Below, piece after piece: positions 16,041 through 17,570 of a DNA stretch of 17,570 bases; the stretch's first letter is position 1; the number at the start of each line of letters is the position of its first letter. The notes beneath the pieces are model-generated. The model saw only the letters and a list, made by a program, of their open reading frames with translations, searched no databases and was not told the origin of the DNA. The stretch comes from Falciphora oryzae. Its lineage: Eukaryota; Ascomycota; Sordariomycetes; Magnaporthales; Magnaporthaceae. The translations under genes were made by a program, and so were the position numbers. The stretch spans positions 1,597,517 to 1,615,086 of the forward strand of contig JNVV01000003.1 in the NCBI GenBank assembly GCA_000733355.1, in the 5' to 3' direction.

Positions 16041-16674
16041 CCCATCATCCATCATGGATGTGTGTTTCTTTTTTCAGCGGCGGAGAAAGGGGAAGCGAGC
16101 GCAAGCGGCAGCTTGGGGCCCAATGACGTCGCTCCACCCCCTTGAAGAGGCCTCTCGATGGCAAACCGCCCCCGAGCTTGCGAGCGTTTGCTCCACACAG
16201 GTGCGGCCTTTAAGCGCCAGCCAGTGTCGCATGCACGACGACCCTCGCCGTCACTCTCGCGCCCGAGGAAACGGAACAACATTTCGGAGCGCTCTCTGAC
16301 AACAGATAACGATCCAAGTTTGGAAGCATCTCACCGCGCTTGCAATTCTTCTCCCTCGGCAGAGAAGACGAAAACAAAAAGAAGCAGACTGCTTGGGAGA
16401 CGCACTGCAACCAGGGTACCCTTTCGGGGCTTATTCTCAACCCCTGCCTGAGTGTTTCTCTCCACACCCTCGCAAACGACTGACACGCGCGCGTCTCGTC
16501 GCTCGACCCCTCCATTCTTAAAAACCACTGAGGTTTGCGACCAGCTGTAGGGCAACTGCGCCGCCCGCACACACGACACTGCGACAGCTGCGCACTTCGC
16601 TGGGGGAAACGAAACCAAGAAGTATAGCAGACGGTTATTACAGACTTCCAGTGGGATAACCCCAGAGTCACACA

Positions 16675-17570
16675 ATGGCATCCAATGTAGGTCTCTAAGA
16701 AGCCGAAAGGGGACGAGGAACCGCTGAGTGGACTTGACTTGGCGGACGAGGCTCGAACTAACAACTAACACCAATCCCAGGAACCCAAGCTTTTGTATGC
16801 CATAGATGGCATCTCGGCATACCACATCAACAACGGCAACGAGGCCAACCTCACGCCGGCCGGCCCCCAGACACTGTCATTGCTCATGGTCCCGACCTCA
16901 TCGCCCTTCGCCGACCTCTCCGTCGATCCCCACACCGGTGCGCCCCCAGAGGAGGACTTCTACCTCCATCTGCACCTCCCGCCAGAGCTAGACCTCCCGC
17001 TGCCTGCAACTACACAGATCTATCACCAGCCGCCCAGGAGTTACCTCATCCCCCGCTGGGACCTTGGTCGCGATAACGGCGCCTTCACCAGGATCGAGTT
17101 CCCCGAGCCCGGCAGCCGCAAGCACATACAGGAGGATGTCGACACCTTCGAGACAATCCTAGCCCAATGCACCGCCTTCCTCGAGAGGGCGCCGCCGCCC
17201 AAGGTGTCCAGCCCCAAGGGCGAGAAGACCGACGTCTTTGACGGACCTTCCACATGTCGCCCCGGGGCGTCGACAGCAACTGCGGCCGCGGCCGCATCCT
17301 CATCAGCACCGTCATCGTCCAGGTCCAAGTCCAAGTCTTCCAAGTCCAAGGCTGCCGCCGTGGAAGATCTTCCCCCATATAACCCCGCCGACTACATGCC
17401 AGGCGAGGGCTATGCGCAGGGAAGCCACAGCGTTCCTCATGGAGGCCAGATCGTGCTCATTGACGAGGAGGATGGCAGCGTGATTGGGGAGCTGGGAGAA
17501 AACTTCCAGGTGGTAGAAGACCAAGCCCTGAAGCCAGGCTCAAAAGGTGCGAGAGACCGCTTCCTACCCC
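16675..17570 (+). CDS. Senescence/spartin-domain protein, N-terminal part (runs off the right edge)
   Basis: Exon 1 is only 12 nt (16675-16686, Met-Ala-Ser-Asn). A 94-nt intron (16687-16780; GTAGGT donor, CTAAC branch site, CCCAG acceptor) precedes exon 2, which is open from 16781 to the window end, about 263 codons. The protein opens with LLYAIDGISAYHINNGNEA, then a conserved block with FYLHLHLPPELDLPLP and RSYLIPRWDLG. EDVDTFETILAQCTAFLER looks helical. A Ser/Lys/Ala-rich low-complexity linker follows near residues 185-210, then the start of what reads as a senescence domain (IVLIDEEDGSVIGELGEN). In plants and animals (spartin) this domain is linked to lipid droplets and stress or ageing; the role of fungal members is poorly defined. 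The C-terminal half, including most of the domain, is outside the window. The family assignment is from remembered similarity and is fairly confident. Confidence 0.8.

Larger units (their letters stand above)
15330..16674. other. Intergenic: esterase 3' region and promoter of the senescence-domain gene
   Basis: I find no supported gene. It contains a 9-bp inverted repeat near 15640, a T10-11 run near 15850, a TG-rich stretch near 16003-16040 and, toward the right, sequence presumably belonging to the 5' UTR of the next gene. Confidence 0.45.

Overview
The window looks like nuclear DNA of a filamentous ascomycete (Pezizomycotina, probably Sordariomycetes; the class is inference). Reasons: GC-rich genes are broken by short introns (64-132 nt) with GTRNGT-type donors, CTAAC-like branch sites and mostly YAG acceptors. 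Gene content also fits: a Zn2Cys6 regulator, an MFS sugar transporter, a secreted feruloyl-esterase-type enzyme and a senescence/spartin-type protein. I saw no prokaryotic operons, RNA genes or CRISPR arrays.

Layout. Bases 1-1900 are a repeat-like, gene-poor edge. They hold a minus-strand open frame running off the left end, a CT microsatellite, a 9-bp hairpin, and a strongly G-over-C-skewed block. That block hides one long minus-strand reading frame (581-1690, possibly to 1876) interrupted only by TAA/TAG codons, which looks like a decayed coding element. Bases 2152-4302 (+) encode an eight-exon, 541-residue sugar transporter of the MFS. Bases 5059-6071 (+) encode a four-exon, 243-residue GNAT-type acetyltransferase. 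Convergent to it, 6730-9387 (-) is a single-exon fungal Zn2Cys6 transcription factor of at least 885 residues, whose frame stays open and protein-like up to 9735. A region of about 4.6 kb (9736-14349) follows in which I can support no gene. Bases 14469-15329 (+) encode a 286-residue secreted CE1/feruloyl-esterase-like hydrolase with a clear TATA box. Bases 16675-17570 (+) begin a senescence/spartin-domain protein cut by the window edge.

How the genes may work together is inference: a secreted esterase acting on plant cell-wall polymers, a sugar importer and a Zn2Cys6 regulator lie within about 13 kb. That would suit a small plant-biomass utilisation locus, but the GNAT and senescence genes show no obvious link, and neighbouring genes in fungi are often unrelated.

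I found no strong case for a wholly new system. The items most worth a second look are the hidden stop-riddled reading frame at the left, the unexplained N-terminus of the transcription factor, the large gene-free interval between the regulator and the esterase, and altered residues in the transporter's sugar-binding motif.
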